Positions 16,478 through 25,044 of a stretch of DNA of 64,000 nucleotides are shown in pieces. Every line of letters begins with the position of its first letter. The stretch's first letter is position 1. The translations under genes and the position numbers were made by a program. The stretch is from positions 1-64,000 of the forward strand of contig NZ_CP019044.1 of assembly GCF_001953055.1 (NCBI RefSeq), given 5' to 3'. The notes under the pieces were generated by a model. That model worked only from the letters and a program-made list of their open reading frames with translations, had not been told where the DNA came from and did not search any database. The stretch is from Salaquimonas pukyongi (GTDB lineage Bacteria > Pseudomonadota > Alphaproteobacteria > Rhizobiales > Rhizobiaceae).

Positions 16478-17357
16478 CAAGAAGTCCGGTTGAGTGAAGG
16501 GCGCAAATCAGATTCTTCGTATTTTGCAACAAATATGGAGAACCACGATGGTTTGGACACCCTTCACCCGCGCGGATCATAACAGGTCTTTTCTGCGCTA
16601 TCCAAGCGATCTGACCGACAGGGAGTGGGCGTTGATTGCACCGGTAATTCCACCAGCCAAATCGGGTGGCAGACCACGAAGCACGGACATGCGCAGTGTG
16701 ATGAACGCGATCATGTACTACCTGCAATCGGGCTGCCAATGGTCGATGCTGCCGCGCGATTTTCCTCCCGCGAGCACTGTGAACCATTTCTTCAAGCAGT
16801 TTCAGCGCGAGGGCGCATGGGATGCCATCCATGAACGCCTTTACTGCCAGACGCGGGAATTGGAGGGCAAGGAACAACAGCCTTCCTACGCGATCATCGA
16901 CAGCCAATCGGCCAAAACAGGCCGGGATACGCGCGAAAAGGTGGGTTTCGATGCTGGAAAGAAGGTCAAGGGCCGCAAGCGCCACATCCTCGTCGACACG
17001 CTCGGATTGATCCTCAAATGTGAAGTGCACGGCGCCGATATCCAGGATCGTGACGGCGCAGCGCTCGTCTTCAACAAGGTCACCGCACGACTTCCATTCA
17101 TCGAAAGGATTTGCGCCGATGGCGGCTATCAGGGGCCGGTTGCGCAAGCGCATGCACCAAGGCCGCTGGAAATCGTCAAGCGAAATCAGGCCGGTTTTGA
17201 GGTTCTGCCAAAGCGATGGATCGTCGAGCGGACATTCGCCTGGCTTGGCATCAACCGGCGCCTGTCGAAGGACTTCGAGCGTTTTGCCAGCACCACAAAA
17301 ACGCTCATCCAAATCGCCATGATCAAGCTCATGTCACGCCGTTTGGCACGAACGGCA
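16478..17357 (+). mobile_element. IS5-family insertion sequence, right end missing
   Basis: The boundaries are approximate. The left edge follows the MerR remnant near 16470-16480, and the right edge is where ATPase coding sequence begins at about 17355. I found no matching terminal inverted repeats, and the transposase frame runs into the ATPase remnant without its own stop, so the right end appears lost in a deletion. Confidence 0.7.
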
Positions 17358-17540
17358 ATGTCAAACATCCGACAAAATATCACAATAGCTTTAGGTCTGA
17401 AGGCGATTTTTCTCGTAACCACCGTTTTTGGAATGACGGGACTTTGGATTGCTATTCTTGCTGATACCGGAGCCACAGTTATTGTTACATTGAATGCATT
17501 GCGTTTACTGGCATATGATCCAACTATATCGACAACATAG
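16548..17540 (+). CDS. IS5-family transposase fused in frame to ATPase tail
   Basis: A chimeric frame of 330 aa. Residues 1-270 are an IS5-family DDE transposase: N-terminal DLTDREWALIAPVIPPAKSGGRP, the first Asp in YAIIDSQSAKTG, the second in ICADGGYQG, and the Glu region in KRWIVERTFAWLGINRRLSKDFE. The remaining 60 residues (AMSNIRQNITIALGLKA onward) are the C-terminus of a P1B-type ATPase, matching the end of the protein at 47701-49965. The start at 16548 has GGAG upstream. It is unlikely to be a normal transposase. Confidence 0.8.
   Translation: MVWTPFTRADHNRSFLRYPSDLTDREWALIAPVIPPAKSGGRPRSTDMRSVMNAIMYYLQSGCQWSMLPRDFPPASTVNHFFKQFQREGAWDAIHERLYCQTRELEGKEQQPSYAIIDSQSAKTGRDTREKVGFDAGKKVKGRKRHILVDTLGLILKCEVHGADIQDRDGAALVFNKVTARLPFIERICADGGYQGPVAQAHAPRPLEIVKRNQAGFEVLPKRWIVERTFAWLGINRRLSKDFERFASTTKTLIQIAMIKLMSRRLARTAMSNIRQNITIALGLKAIFLVTTVFGMTGLWIAILADTGATVIVTLNALRLLAYDPTISTT
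17358..17540 (+). pseudogene. C-terminal remnant of a P1B-type metal ATPase
   Basis: Sixty codons matching the last membrane helices of the intact ATPase downstream: MSNIRQNITIALGLKA here against MANIRQNVTIALGLKA there, then GLWIAILADTGATV and TLNALRLL. The ATP-binding, phosphorylation and metal-binding parts are missing, so it cannot transport. It is the right-hand relic of the destroyed merR/ATPase pair. Confidence 0.88.
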
Positions 17541-17595
17541 AATTAATTCCATATATTTACCTATTGATTATGAGATGTAAAAGGAGAAACTAAAT

Positions 17596-18063
17596 ATGCT
17601 GATAAACAAGCGAACCTTTTTGACCGGTGTGAGTTCTATGTTTGTCATGAGTGCAATGCCAGCATGGAGTAAAGAAAGCTCCGCCATTCACATTGTGAAG
17701 GGGCTTGGTTGCGGCTGTTGTACTGCGTGGGAAGAAATATTGATCAAGGAAGGTTTTGAAGTGACAACTGAATCACTTCATCCTGCAGATTTGGTCAAAT
17801 TGAATTTGGAGAACAATGTCCCACAAGAACTGTTCTCTTGCCACACAGCCATGATCAACGAGTATGTGGTGGTTGGGCATGTACCGGCTGACGATATCAG
17901 AAAACTGATCGCCGACAAACCGGATGGTTTGGGGATTGCCGTTGCCAACATGCCATATGGATCCCCTGGTATGGGTCCAGAAGATGAGCGCGAAGCCTAC
18001 GATGTCATGCTGTTTAAAGCAGATGGATCAACCGAGTTGTTTACCCGATATAATGCCGCATAA
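17596..18063 (+). CDS. DUF411 periplasmic metal-binding protein (CopG-like), copy 1
   Basis: A 155-aa exported protein: signal peptide at residues 1-24 (cleavage near AWSKES), then a thioredoxin-like DUF411 domain with the paired-cysteine motif GLGCGCCTAW (about residues 36-45), a further Cys in LFSCHTAMI, and the Met-rich segment NMPYGSPGMGPEDE. DUF411 proteins, including the copper-resistance protein CopG, bind copper in the periplasm. GGAG lies upstream. The next gene overlaps its stop. Copies at 43119 and 57565 share the motif order. Confidence 0.88.
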   Translation: MLINKRTFLTGVSSMFVMSAMPAWSKESSAIHIVKGLGCGCCTAWEEILIKEGFEVTTESLHPADLVKLNLENNVPQELFSCHTAMINEYVVVGHVPADDIRKLIADKPDGLGIAVANMPYGSPGMGPEDEREAYDVMLFKADGSTELFTRYNAA

Positions 18064-18847
18064 TGCTGCGTCGAAAATCATGTTGCCTCTGAATTATCAA
18101 TCTGGTTCGGCAATTGTCAAACAATCGCGTATTGATGCGGTGGATATTGTACGCGGCGTTGCAATTTGTGGTGTCGTTATATTTCACATGGTCTGGGATT
18201 TGGAGTTTACAGGCATAATATCAGGCGTGGCGTTTCATCCGATTTGGCTGGGATTCGGGCGTATTCTTGCCGGAACATTTATGTTTCTTGTTGGATATAG
18301 TCTCGTTCTTGCTCATCCGAATGGGGTAGTCAAAAAAGGCCCCTTCTTAAGGCGCTTGTCGATTATTTCAGCAGCAGCTTTGGCGATAACTCTGATAACG
18401 TTTTTTGCCTTTCCAACCAGTTTTATCTTTTTTGGGATATTGCATTCGATAGCCATTGCAAGTTTGCTCGGCATTGTGTTCTTGAAAACACCAGCCATTG
18501 TACCTTTGGTTATGGGAATTCTGGTTTTGGCATTTCCGCAATATCTACAAATAGACGCTTTCAATTCCCGATGGCTGGCCTGGATAGGTCTTTATTCCAG
18601 TCCGCCAATTAGCAATGATTTTGTACCCGTGCTTCCCTGGTTTGGGCTCACTTTGCTGGGAATTTTTTTTGCAAAAACAGTCAAGCATTTAGATATAAAG
18701 ACTCATTCTCGTCGTTTTACAAGTCTTGGAAATTTGCGCAATTCTTTGATTTGGGCCGGACGGCGAACACTTCCCATTTATCTGCTACATCAACCGGTTC
18801 TACTTTTGATCATCGTACCGGTTTCATGGATACTGCAGACTATCTAA
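18053..18847 (+). CDS. DUF1624 heparan-alpha-glucosaminide acetyltransferase-like protein
   Basis: A 264-aa polytopic membrane protein of the DUF1624/YeiB-like acyltransferase group: RIDAVDIVRGVAICGVVIFH at the N-terminus (family R...H pair), followed by about seven hydrophobic segments and a C-terminal RRTLPIYLLHQPVLL. It is presumed to acylate an envelope component. I chose the ATG at 18053 overlapping the DUF411 stop (11-bp overlap); an ATG at 18080 is also possible. It ends in a 4-bp convergent overlap with the L,D-transpeptidase gene. Confidence 0.8.
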   Translation: MPHNAASKIMLPLNYQSGSAIVKQSRIDAVDIVRGVAICGVVIFHMVWDLEFTGIISGVAFHPIWLGFGRILAGTFMFLVGYSLVLAHPNGVVKKGPFLRRLSIISAAALAITLITFFAFPTSFIFFGILHSIAIASLLGIVFLKTPAIVPLVMGILVLAFPQYLQIDAFNSRWLAWIGLYSSPPISNDFVPVLPWFGLTLLGIFFAKTVKHLDIKTHSRRFTSLGNLRNSLIWAGRRTLPIYLLHQPVLLLIIVPVSWILQTI

Positions 18848-19860
18848 TTCTTTGCGGGAGTGAATGGATCTGCAAGAGCCGACTTTGGTCGGCTGACAGG
18901 CACTTTGGAAGCAGATGTTCGTTTGGATAGATACTCCGGGCCTTTTGTGGAAAGGATTTTGCGGAAGTCGAAATGCATGCCGCCATCGCTATAGGCATAA
19001 GACATCACATTTCCCTGACTGATTATCTGCTCCATCATTTCGATGTCGCCAGTAGTTTTTTCAGTAACCGCCTCCGCGGCAATTTCGAATTCAGGACATG
19101 CGGCCATAGGGTCATCAAATTTTGCGTCGCCAACCGCTTCACCAAACCGGTATCGTCCTTCGCAAAAACTGAATTTTGGTGGCTGGCGGAGGACTTCAAA
19201 CCTGTCGTAACCTTGCTTGAGATCCATCCAGAAATCAAAGTTTGGATTGTCACGGTAAATTGCAAGATTGTTTGGCGTCATACGAAACGGATAGGATTGC
19301 ACCTGAAATTCAGGTTGACCTCCCCGCAGGGCATCGCGAACGATGGAATATAGTTCCCCGACATGTTCATCTGAAATTGCGAAGCAGCCCGATGAAGAAC
19401 AGGCTCCATGCACCATGAGAGCAGAACCGGTATATCCTTTTGCCGCTTCCAATTTGTTTGGGTAGCCAAGATCAAAAGAGAGGAAATACAGCGACTTCGG
19501 GTTCAAACGTCCAACACTGACGGTATAAAAACCTTCCGGGGCCTGACGATCGCCTTGATTGGTCTTTGGTCCCAGTTGCCCAGACCATCTGCAAATCGGA
19601 TACGTCTTTAGTAGTGCGTATCTGCCCGTCTGGTCTTTTTTCCAGAGCTCTAATTCACTTTCCTTCTTGAAAATGCGAACCAAAACCGGGCTGGATTGTG
19701 TCATGCCTTTTTCATTCATTTCGGTGATCATCTTGGCGGGAATTTTTATGTTTCCTCGATCCGCCAAATCAAGAGTGGAAGAGACACAGCCAGATAATAC
19801 AAAAACGCTTATCGCAAGAATCATAGAGATTGATCGAAGTGGTATTCCCATTTTCCCCAT
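18844..19860 (-). CDS. YafK-type L,D-transpeptidase lipoprotein
   Basis: A 338-aa lipoprotein: signal helix ISMILAISVFVLSGC with lipobox Cys, then a YkuD/YafK catalytic domain with the HGACSSSGCFAI motif (His, Ser, catalytic Cys). The sequence KSLYFLSFDLGYPN and GDRQAPEGFYTV is typical of the YafK/DpaA branch, which in E. coli removes lipoprotein from peptidoglycan rather than cross-linking. The C-terminal half (residues about 200-338) is unassigned. It is the first of three peptidoglycan-type enzymes encoded leftward in this AT-rich module. Confidence 0.85.
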   Translation of the reverse strand: MGKMGIPLRSISMILAISVFVLSGCVSSTLDLADRGNIKIPAKMITEMNEKGMTQSSPVLVRIFKKESELELWKKDQTGRYALLKTYPICRWSGQLGPKTNQGDRQAPEGFYTVSVGRLNPKSLYFLSFDLGYPNKLEAAKGYTGSALMVHGACSSSGCFAISDEHVGELYSIVRDALRGGQPEFQVQSYPFRMTPNNLAIYRDNPNFDFWMDLKQGYDRFEVLRQPPKFSFCEGRYRFGEAVGDAKFDDPMAACPEFEIAAEAVTEKTTGDIEMMEQIISQGNVMSYAYSDGGMHFDFRKILSTKGPEYLSKRTSASKVPVSRPKSALADPFTPAKN

Positions 19861-19900
19861 GCTTTCTGTATTGTGCAAAAACACTGTGTCTCATCCCAAT

Positions 19901-20566
19901 TTAGATCACCACAAGGCGGCTTTTGTTTGGCACTCTATCATACAAGTCAATTACATCCTGATTGATCATCCGAACGCACCCGCTGGAAACCGATTTCCCA
20001 ATTGTCCAGAATTCAGGTGAGCCATGAATGCGATAAAGCGTGTCCTTACCATTTTGAAAGATATAGAGTGCTCTTGCACCAAGCGGATTGCTCAATCCAG
20101 GAGGCATGCCGCCATTTCTTGAACTCCATTTTTCAAGTTCGGGTTGCCGGGCAATCATTTCATCGGGCGGGGTCCAGGTAGGCCATTTCCGCTTCCATTG
20201 AATAACGCCATCTCCCGACCATTCAAAACCCTGGCGTCCGAGACCAACGCCATATCGCATCGCTTTGCCGTTTTCTTGGACAAGATGCAAAAAATAGGTT
20301 TTTGTATTCACAACAACGGTACCTACTGGATGGCTGGTTGGAAAATTAACCTGGCGACGCCAGAATTTTTTCGGAACTTTTTTAAGGTCAATGGCTGGAA
20401 GGCTATAACCTCCATCGGTTCTTGCTCCGTAGATACCGTTAAAATCTCCGATTTTCCCAGCATCGTCTTTTTGACTAAATCTGTTTGGCTGTTCTGTTGT
20501 ACTGCAACCAGTAAGTGGAATCAGACCGAACGCAGTCAGTCCGGTTAAAAAGTCACGTTTTCTCAT
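19901..20566 (-). CDS. L,D-transpeptidase (YkuD domain) lipoprotein, copy A1
   Basis: A 221-aa YkuD L,D-transpeptidase, which forms 3-3 peptidoglycan cross-links or anchors proteins. It has a signal sequence with lipobox IPLTGC, a family segment VPKKFWRRQVNFP, and the catalytic region HGSPEFWTIGKSVSSGCVRM ending in NKSRLVVI. It is closely similar to the gene at 42457-43122, which fits module duplication. The start at 20566 has AAAGG 8 bp upstream; the ORF from 20581 is less likely. It lies 115 bp downstream of the related gene at 20682. Confidence 0.9.
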   Translation of the reverse strand: MRKRDFLTGLTAFGLIPLTGCSTTEQPNRFSQKDDAGKIGDFNGIYGARTDGGYSLPAIDLKKVPKKFWRRQVNFPTSHPVGTVVVNTKTYFLHLVQENGKAMRYGVGLGRQGFEWSGDGVIQWKRKWPTWTPPDEMIARQPELEKWSSRNGGMPPGLSNPLGARALYIFQNGKDTLYRIHGSPEFWTIGKSVSSGCVRMINQDVIDLYDRVPNKSRLVVI

Positions 20567-20645
20567 AAAATTGCCTTTCAAGGTTGGCGAACGGGAGTGT
20601 TGCCCGCTCTAACCATTGTAAAAATGTTTCAGTTTCCCGGCGGAA

Positions 20646-21206
20646 CTATCTGACCACTACAGATGTGCCAGTGGGCACGCGTTAAAAAAGATCTTCAACA
20701 TGGGCGTTGATCATTCGGATGCATCCGTTTGAAACTGATCGACCAATGGAGGATGGTTGGGTAGTACCGTGAATCCGGTAAAGGGTGTCTTTGCCATTTC
20801 GGTAAAGGTAAAGCGCCCTCGATCCGAGCGGATTGCTCGGCCCTCCAGGAACACCATCTGCAAACTTGGCGTATTTTTCGGGTTCACGACGGATCATGTT
20901 CTTAGTCGGCGTCCAACGTGGCCATTCAGCCTTACGGCCTATAGTGGCTGTCCCTTTAAATTTTAACCCGGCTCGGCCAACACCAACCCCGTATCGACGG
21001 GCTTTTCCGCCGGGTAATTGGAGATATAAGAAATGTTGTTTCGTATCTACAACAACCGTTCCAGGATGATACCCGGAAAACTTGACTGTTTGTGGGTTGT
21101 ATTTCGGATCAAGTTTGGTTTTTTTTGTGTGTGCATAAACTGGTGTCATGCCAGTAGTAAATGTAATTGATGCCAGACCGACCATCAGCGATCGACGCGT
21201 AAACAT
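20646..21206 (-). pseudogene. L,D-transpeptidase copy A2 with late nonsense codon
   Basis: YkuD L,D-transpeptidase with signal peptide (cleavage near VYAHTKK) and catalytic HGTTQPSSIGRSVSNGCIRM. A TAA at 20682-20684 stops it after HVEDLF. Downstream in the same frame are 11 codons, RVPTGTSVVVR, then TAG, matching the C-terminus of the relative at 43903 (HVEDLYERVPVGARVVVL). So a Glu codon probably became TAA. The lost strand is at the edge of the YkuD fold; the truncated product keeps all catalytic residues and might still work. Confidence 0.85.
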
Positions 21207-21262
21207 ATGGTTTCTCCTAGAGACAATTTAAATCATTTTGGCCAAAAGCCGGTGGGAAAGAC

Positions 21263-21613
21263 TTAAATTGTATGAATAGGAGGACGAAGAATATTCGAGA
21301 TTGATTTAAATAATGATAATTGCATTTCGCTGATCTGATGGATTTGTCTAAAACCTAAAACGAATGGCATTGTCTCGGCAGCTACAAAAAAGCCGGTGTG
21401 AGACAGGCAATGGAAACCCGATCCAAGGAAATCGATATTGCTTCCGGTCTTGTTGGACACAACATTTACAAGAGAAGCGTCCATAGTGTTTACAATGTAA
21501 TGACATGATGAACCAATGTTGGAATCGGCTGCATTTGAGGTATGGCTGGAACTCGCGATTGCCGCGAGTGCCAACATACAACAAATTGTGGCTGTTAAGA
21601 AATGTTTCACCAT
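21263..21613 (-). CDS. Small exported hypothetical protein
   Basis: A 116-aa protein with a signal peptide (residues 1-29, cleavage near SNAADS). The mature part has four Cys/His-type sites and ends in ILRPPIHTI. It sits just upstream of an L,D-transpeptidase gene, exactly where the GC-rich module has the small exported protein at 44517, which ends PLRPPISI. I do not recognise a family. By position it may be a periplasmic metal-binding helper; that is inference. Confidence 0.6.
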   Translation of the reverse strand: MVKHFLTATICCMLALAAIASSSHTSNAADSNIGSSCHYIVNTMDASLVNVVSNKTGSNIDFLGSGFHCLSHTGFFVAAETMPFVLGFRQIHQISEMQLSLFKSISNILRPPIHTI

Positions 21614-21680
21614 ATCAAGCGTTGTACCTAGGGTATGGTAAAAGTGAAGTAAATTCTGGTCGAATAATTTGGATTAGACC

Positions 21681-21718
21681 AAAAAAAAACACTGCGTTGC
21701 GGGTTTGCAACGCAGTGT
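21681..21718 (-). terminator. Strong rho-independent terminator
   Basis: A perfect 12-bp stem (ACACTGCGTTGC/GCAACGCAGTGT) with a six-base loop, followed on the minus strand by nine T residues. It ends leftward transcription of the BTLCP gene at 21758-22348. Confidence 0.92.
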
Positions 21719-21757
21719 GTCCTTCATTTGAAATATGAAACCTGAAAGCGACCTCGA

Positions 21758-22348
21758 TCAGCTGGACTGCAGGCTTTCCCATTTCGTCAAATCCCCAGGC
21801 AATTGACGCTTCAGGTAAGTGAGTTCCGCATCCTGCCATCTCAAGACCTGATTGTTATTGTTATCGAGAATGAAATCTCCCTGATCCGTAACGACCGTTA
21901 GCACAGCGTGACCGCCGCCATCTGCATCATAAACAACCGTCGCCCGCATGGTGCCTGAAGGAATACCTATTTGTTCTAGTTTCCGACGTTTCTCCAAAAC
22001 ATAGTCTTCACAATCCCCCGCTTCACCCGGCAGTTCCCAGCGTTCGGGTACGCCAAAATTTTCCATGTCAGTCAACGGTACGACCTCTGAGTTTACACTG
22101 TAGTTGATATCAACAATTTTGGTCCACGCTTCTTTTGTTAGGTTGAGAATAGGTGTTGTATCGCTTACTTGGCAGCGTACCTGGTAACGATTGCAATATT
22201 CATAAGCGCCTATCGGTATGGAAGTGTTTCCAAAGGCTTTCATGTTTAGTGCGTTGCGCGGTTGCGATGGATTGCGATGAAGTGCATCTGCATTTGCTGT
22301 GTTGACAGTTATTGTCACCATTAGGGCAGTTATTATACATTTTAGCAT
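21758..22348 (-). CDS. Transglutaminase-like cysteine peptidase (BTLCP, DUF920)
   Basis: A 196-aa exported predicted cysteine peptidase of the bacterial transglutaminase-like family: signal peptide to about residue 20 (NTANADA), catalytic Cys in GEAGDCEDYV, His in GGGHAVLTV, and Asp in FILDNNNN. The start has GGGGAC close upstream. Relatives cleave periplasmic or cell-surface proteins, for example LapG-type release of adhesins. No LapD-like partner is nearby. The strong terminator 40 bp downstream makes it the end of its transcript. Confidence 0.9.
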   Translation of the reverse strand: MLKCIITALMVTITVNTANADALHRNPSQPRNALNMKAFGNTSIPIGAYEYCNRYQVRCQVSDTTPILNLTKEAWTKIVDINYSVNSEVVPLTDMENFGVPERWELPGEAGDCEDYVLEKRRKLEQIGIPSGTMRATVVYDADGGGHAVLTVVTDQGDFILDNNNNQVLRWQDAELTYLKRQLPGDLTKWESLQSS

Positions 22349-22511
22349 TGACAGTCCCCTTGTTAATCCAAGGGTTTGATATCATTTACATGTAAAATTG
22401 AGGGGAATCTCCGGGGGGCAATTTTAGTCAAATAGCAAGCACTGCCTTAACTAAATTGTAATTATCATTTCAGCGTGTTTCAAAAACAATGGTCACTACG
22501 ATTTACATCAT

Positions 22512-23180
22512 TCATTCTTGATCATCTATGAGACCTAATAAATTTTCAGGTGATGCAGGTGAAACAATATCCATTGCTATCTCGGATAATTGCCCGGTGA
22601 TGCGTTCGGTTACAGTTTGAGAAGCACTTAACGCAATATGATTTTCACGAACTAGAAACTGCTGTCGAATGGTGGTTTTGTTGCCTCTGGAAAGTCGGAT
22701 CTTTTGCCCGATACAACCGACACGGCGACAGTAAAAATTATCGACTCGATGCACATTCGACGTTATCGAAACCGGTGCTGGGGCATCAATGACTGCAAGG
22801 TAATTTACTGGGATTTTTCTCACATTTAATTGTTGTGCGATGAGGGTTGCGATGTTTCCACCATAGCTTACCCCGACCAGGTTGAACTTGGCATCTGGAT
22901 TGGTATCAAGCTTTTTTTGAATATCTGCGATAACTGAGATTTGAATTGGAACGGTGCTTTCTACCGGGGTGACGTAGGAATAGTGCTTACCACCCAAGCT
23001 TAGACTCAGATCGCGAAGGCCATAACCGACAGCCGGGATTGCACTTGCAAGCCCATTGATGAAATACGAATAGTGATTTTCATCTGGCCCGACAAAGCGG
23101 GTAACCGAAAGTTCATCTGCCAAAACAGAGCTATCGGATAGAATTAACGTTAACCCCACAATGGTTACGATGTTTTTCAT
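22512..23180 (-). CDS. Exported alpha/beta-hydrolase-like protein
   Basis: A 222-aa protein with a signal peptide (cleavage near VLADEL) and a nucleophile elbow FNLVGVSYGGNIATLIA (GxSxG). The rest follows a small alpha/beta-hydrolase or thioesterase pattern with PVNYLAVIDAPAPV as the next strand. Two cysteines (FYCRRVGC) may form a disulfide. The catalytic His could be in RENHIALSA. No closer family recognised. It lies between BTLCP and ICMT-like genes and may act on an envelope lipid or lipoprotein. Confidence 0.65.
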   Translation of the reverse strand: MKNIVTIVGLTLILSDSSVLADELSVTRFVGPDENHYSYFINGLASAIPAVGYGLRDLSLSLGGKHYSYVTPVESTVPIQISVIADIQKKLDTNPDAKFNLVGVSYGGNIATLIAQQLNVRKIPVNYLAVIDAPAPVSITSNVHRVDNFYCRRVGCIGQKIRLSRGNKTTIRQQFLVRENHIALSASQTVTERITGQLSEIAMDIVSPASPENLLGLIDDQE

Positions 23181-23260
23181 GGTCAGAATTGAAACTCCAA
23201 TTTACCCGCTCTGACGGTGCATTGATAAAGTGACTTTATTTTGATCAACGCTAATAACTG

Positions 23261-23704
23261 TCAGAGCCAGCGTCGTGTGGTCTTTTGATAAGTAGCCCAT
23301 TCCTCGCCAAAGATCGTATTGAGCGCTTGTTCTTCAGGTTTGATTTGAAACTTGGTAATGTAAACCACGAAAAGCACAGGCGCGAAGAAGGCGCTTAGCG
23401 TTCCAAGAAAAATTGCAAAAGACAGCGTCAGCAAAGTCATGCCAACATACATTGGGTTTCGAGAAATTGAATAAACCCCGGTTGTGACAAGTGATGTTGC
23501 ATTGGATAGTTGCAGTGGATTAACAGTGGTTTTGTGTTTTCTAAAATCCATGACAGCGAAGTAAACAAACCCTACTCCCAAAAATCCAAAAATGCTCGGT
23601 GCCACATAGCCTGCATCAAATTGTGTTATGGGCATCAATGTGTGTGTTGTTGCAGACAAAACGAGGCAGATTGCCATGACTGCCAAAGGTGGAATTTTTA
23701 TCAT
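23261..23704 (-). CDS. Isoprenylcysteine methyltransferase (ICMT/PEMT)-family membrane protein
   Basis: A 147-aa membrane protein with four hydrophobic segments and the ICMT-family signature VTTGVYSISRNPMYVGMTLL followed by EEQALNTIFGEEWATYQ. Bacterial members sit in metal-resistance operons, and their substrate is not established. The element has two more at 49972 and 50567. It follows the CDF gene with a 50-bp gap on the same strand, so probably belongs to the same MerR-controlled transcript. Confidence 0.88.
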   Translation of the reverse strand: MIKIPPLAVMAICLVLSATTHTLMPITQFDAGYVAPSIFGFLGVGFVYFAVMDFRKHKTTVNPLQLSNATSLVTTGVYSISRNPMYVGMTLLTLSFAIFLGTLSAFFAPVLFVVYITKFQIKPEEQALNTIFGEEWATYQKTTRRWL

Positions 23705-23757
23705 TTTGATCTCATCATTTTGGAATCAGAAATACTTTCTGACCCTATAGTAATACT

Positions 23758-24705
23758 TTAGGTAGACTTTATCATAGTTGCTTTCGAATAATCAGTTTTG
23801 AGATGGTGACCGATAATTTCGGGTTCTATGCAAGCGTGTCTGGAGCATTCCATTTCAATGGTTATATGCGAAATTCCAAACTTGCTGTTGAGAACGGATT
23901 TGACCGTTTCTTTGATTTCATCGGCTTCATCCCACCGTCCGGATACGATAACCAAATGCATATCGAGTGCATTTTCGTGTTCCTGCATTTGCCAAAGATG
24001 CAAATGATGTACACCCGCCACACCCTCGGTTTTTTCTATTTCCTGCAATATATGTTTGGCTTCCAATTCGGGAAGGCTGCCCAACATCAAGATGCGAATG
24101 ACTGGACCGACTTCCGAAAAAGACATCCGGAGAATATAGCCTGCAATTAAAAGCGTGACCAATGGGTCAATCCATTGCCAATCTAAGACAATAATGAGTG
24201 TACCGGCCACATTGACTGCGATTGAGCCAAGTGCGTCAGCAACATTGTGCAGAAACGCTGCTCGTATGTTCATACTCTGCTTTGACAAAGAATAGGTGAG
24301 CAGGGCTGTGACAGCATCTACAACAAGCGCGACAGTGGCGATTATGACCACGAGCCATTCATCCACCCCTTACGGTTCGAAAAATCGAAAAATCGCTTCA
24401 TATGCAAGATAAAGTCCGATGACGATAAGTGTTGTGTAGTTGATAAGCGCGGCCACGATTTCGGCACGTCCATAGCCGTATGTCATGGATTCACTAGCAG
24501 GGCGCCGCGCAATCTTGCGGGAAAACGCGATAATGAGCGATAGTGCGTGAGACAGATTGTGAATCGCGTCGGCGATCAGCGCAAGGCTTCCCGATAGTAT
24601 GCCACCGATGATTTGGGCAACTGTGAGTGCCAGATTGACGATAACAGCCCAGAAGACGCGGGCATCTCCTGCATCCGGGGCTATGTGTTTATGTGAACCT
24701 GCCAT
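23758..24705 (-). pseudogene. CDF-family metal efflux gene split by an in-frame stop
   Basis: Cation diffusion facilitator exporting Zn/Cd/Co. Residues about 15-115 carry the first membrane helices and the metal site SLALIADAIHNLSHALSL. A TAA at 24370-24372 then interrupts the frame (FFEP-stop-GVDEWL). The same frame continues with AAFLHNVADALGSIAVNVAG and the cytoplasmic domain. No shift occurs, so a single sense codon such as CAA or GAA became TAA. I place the start at the ATG at 24705 because the MerR-type promoter overlaps the earlier ATG at 24747; AGGA precedes it. Confidence 0.88.
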
Positions 24706-24742
24706 GTTTGTTCCTAAGGCTGCTGAGTTCAAATTGGCAATC

Positions 24743-24773
24743 ATCATAACTCGTCTAGCAACTATAGGTTCAA
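24743..24773 (-). promoter_or_regulatory. MerR-type promoter of the CDF gene
   Basis: Minus strand: -35 TTGAAC, a 19-bp spacer, -10 TATGAT. The spacer contains CTATAGTTGCTAGA, identical to the operator in front of the ATPase gene at 47635. A 19-bp spacer is the hallmark of MerR-activated promoters, and this box resembles PbrR/CadR/ZntR-type sites. Confidence 0.82.
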
Positions 24774-25044
24774 GTGGTTATTTCAGACGGTTTTTATTGG
24801 AATATTTGTCTTAAATCAGTGTCAGACCTGACACTTATACGCTAGTTGGTTTTGGCGGATTACATCATTGAAGTTGACTTAAGCCCGCTATGGCGCGCAA
24901 GGGATGGAAACCAACCGGCCGAAACCCAGTATCGCACGATGCGCAGGGTTCGGTTCATGACAGCCCGGTCCGGCGATAGCCGGATGCGTCCATCCCCTTC
25001 AACACCCAAAACCACAACTGCAATTCCGGGCTCCGCAACTGGCG
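24774..25044. other. Right junction of AT-rich module
   Basis: No gene seen. Composition changes back to GC-rich near 24860. It contains an 18-bp perfect dyad, AGTGTCAGACCTGACACT, at 24818-24835 that belongs to no recognised regulator. It should also hold the termination region of the cysteine-hydrolase-like gene at 25045, but no clear terminator was found. Confidence 0.5.
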
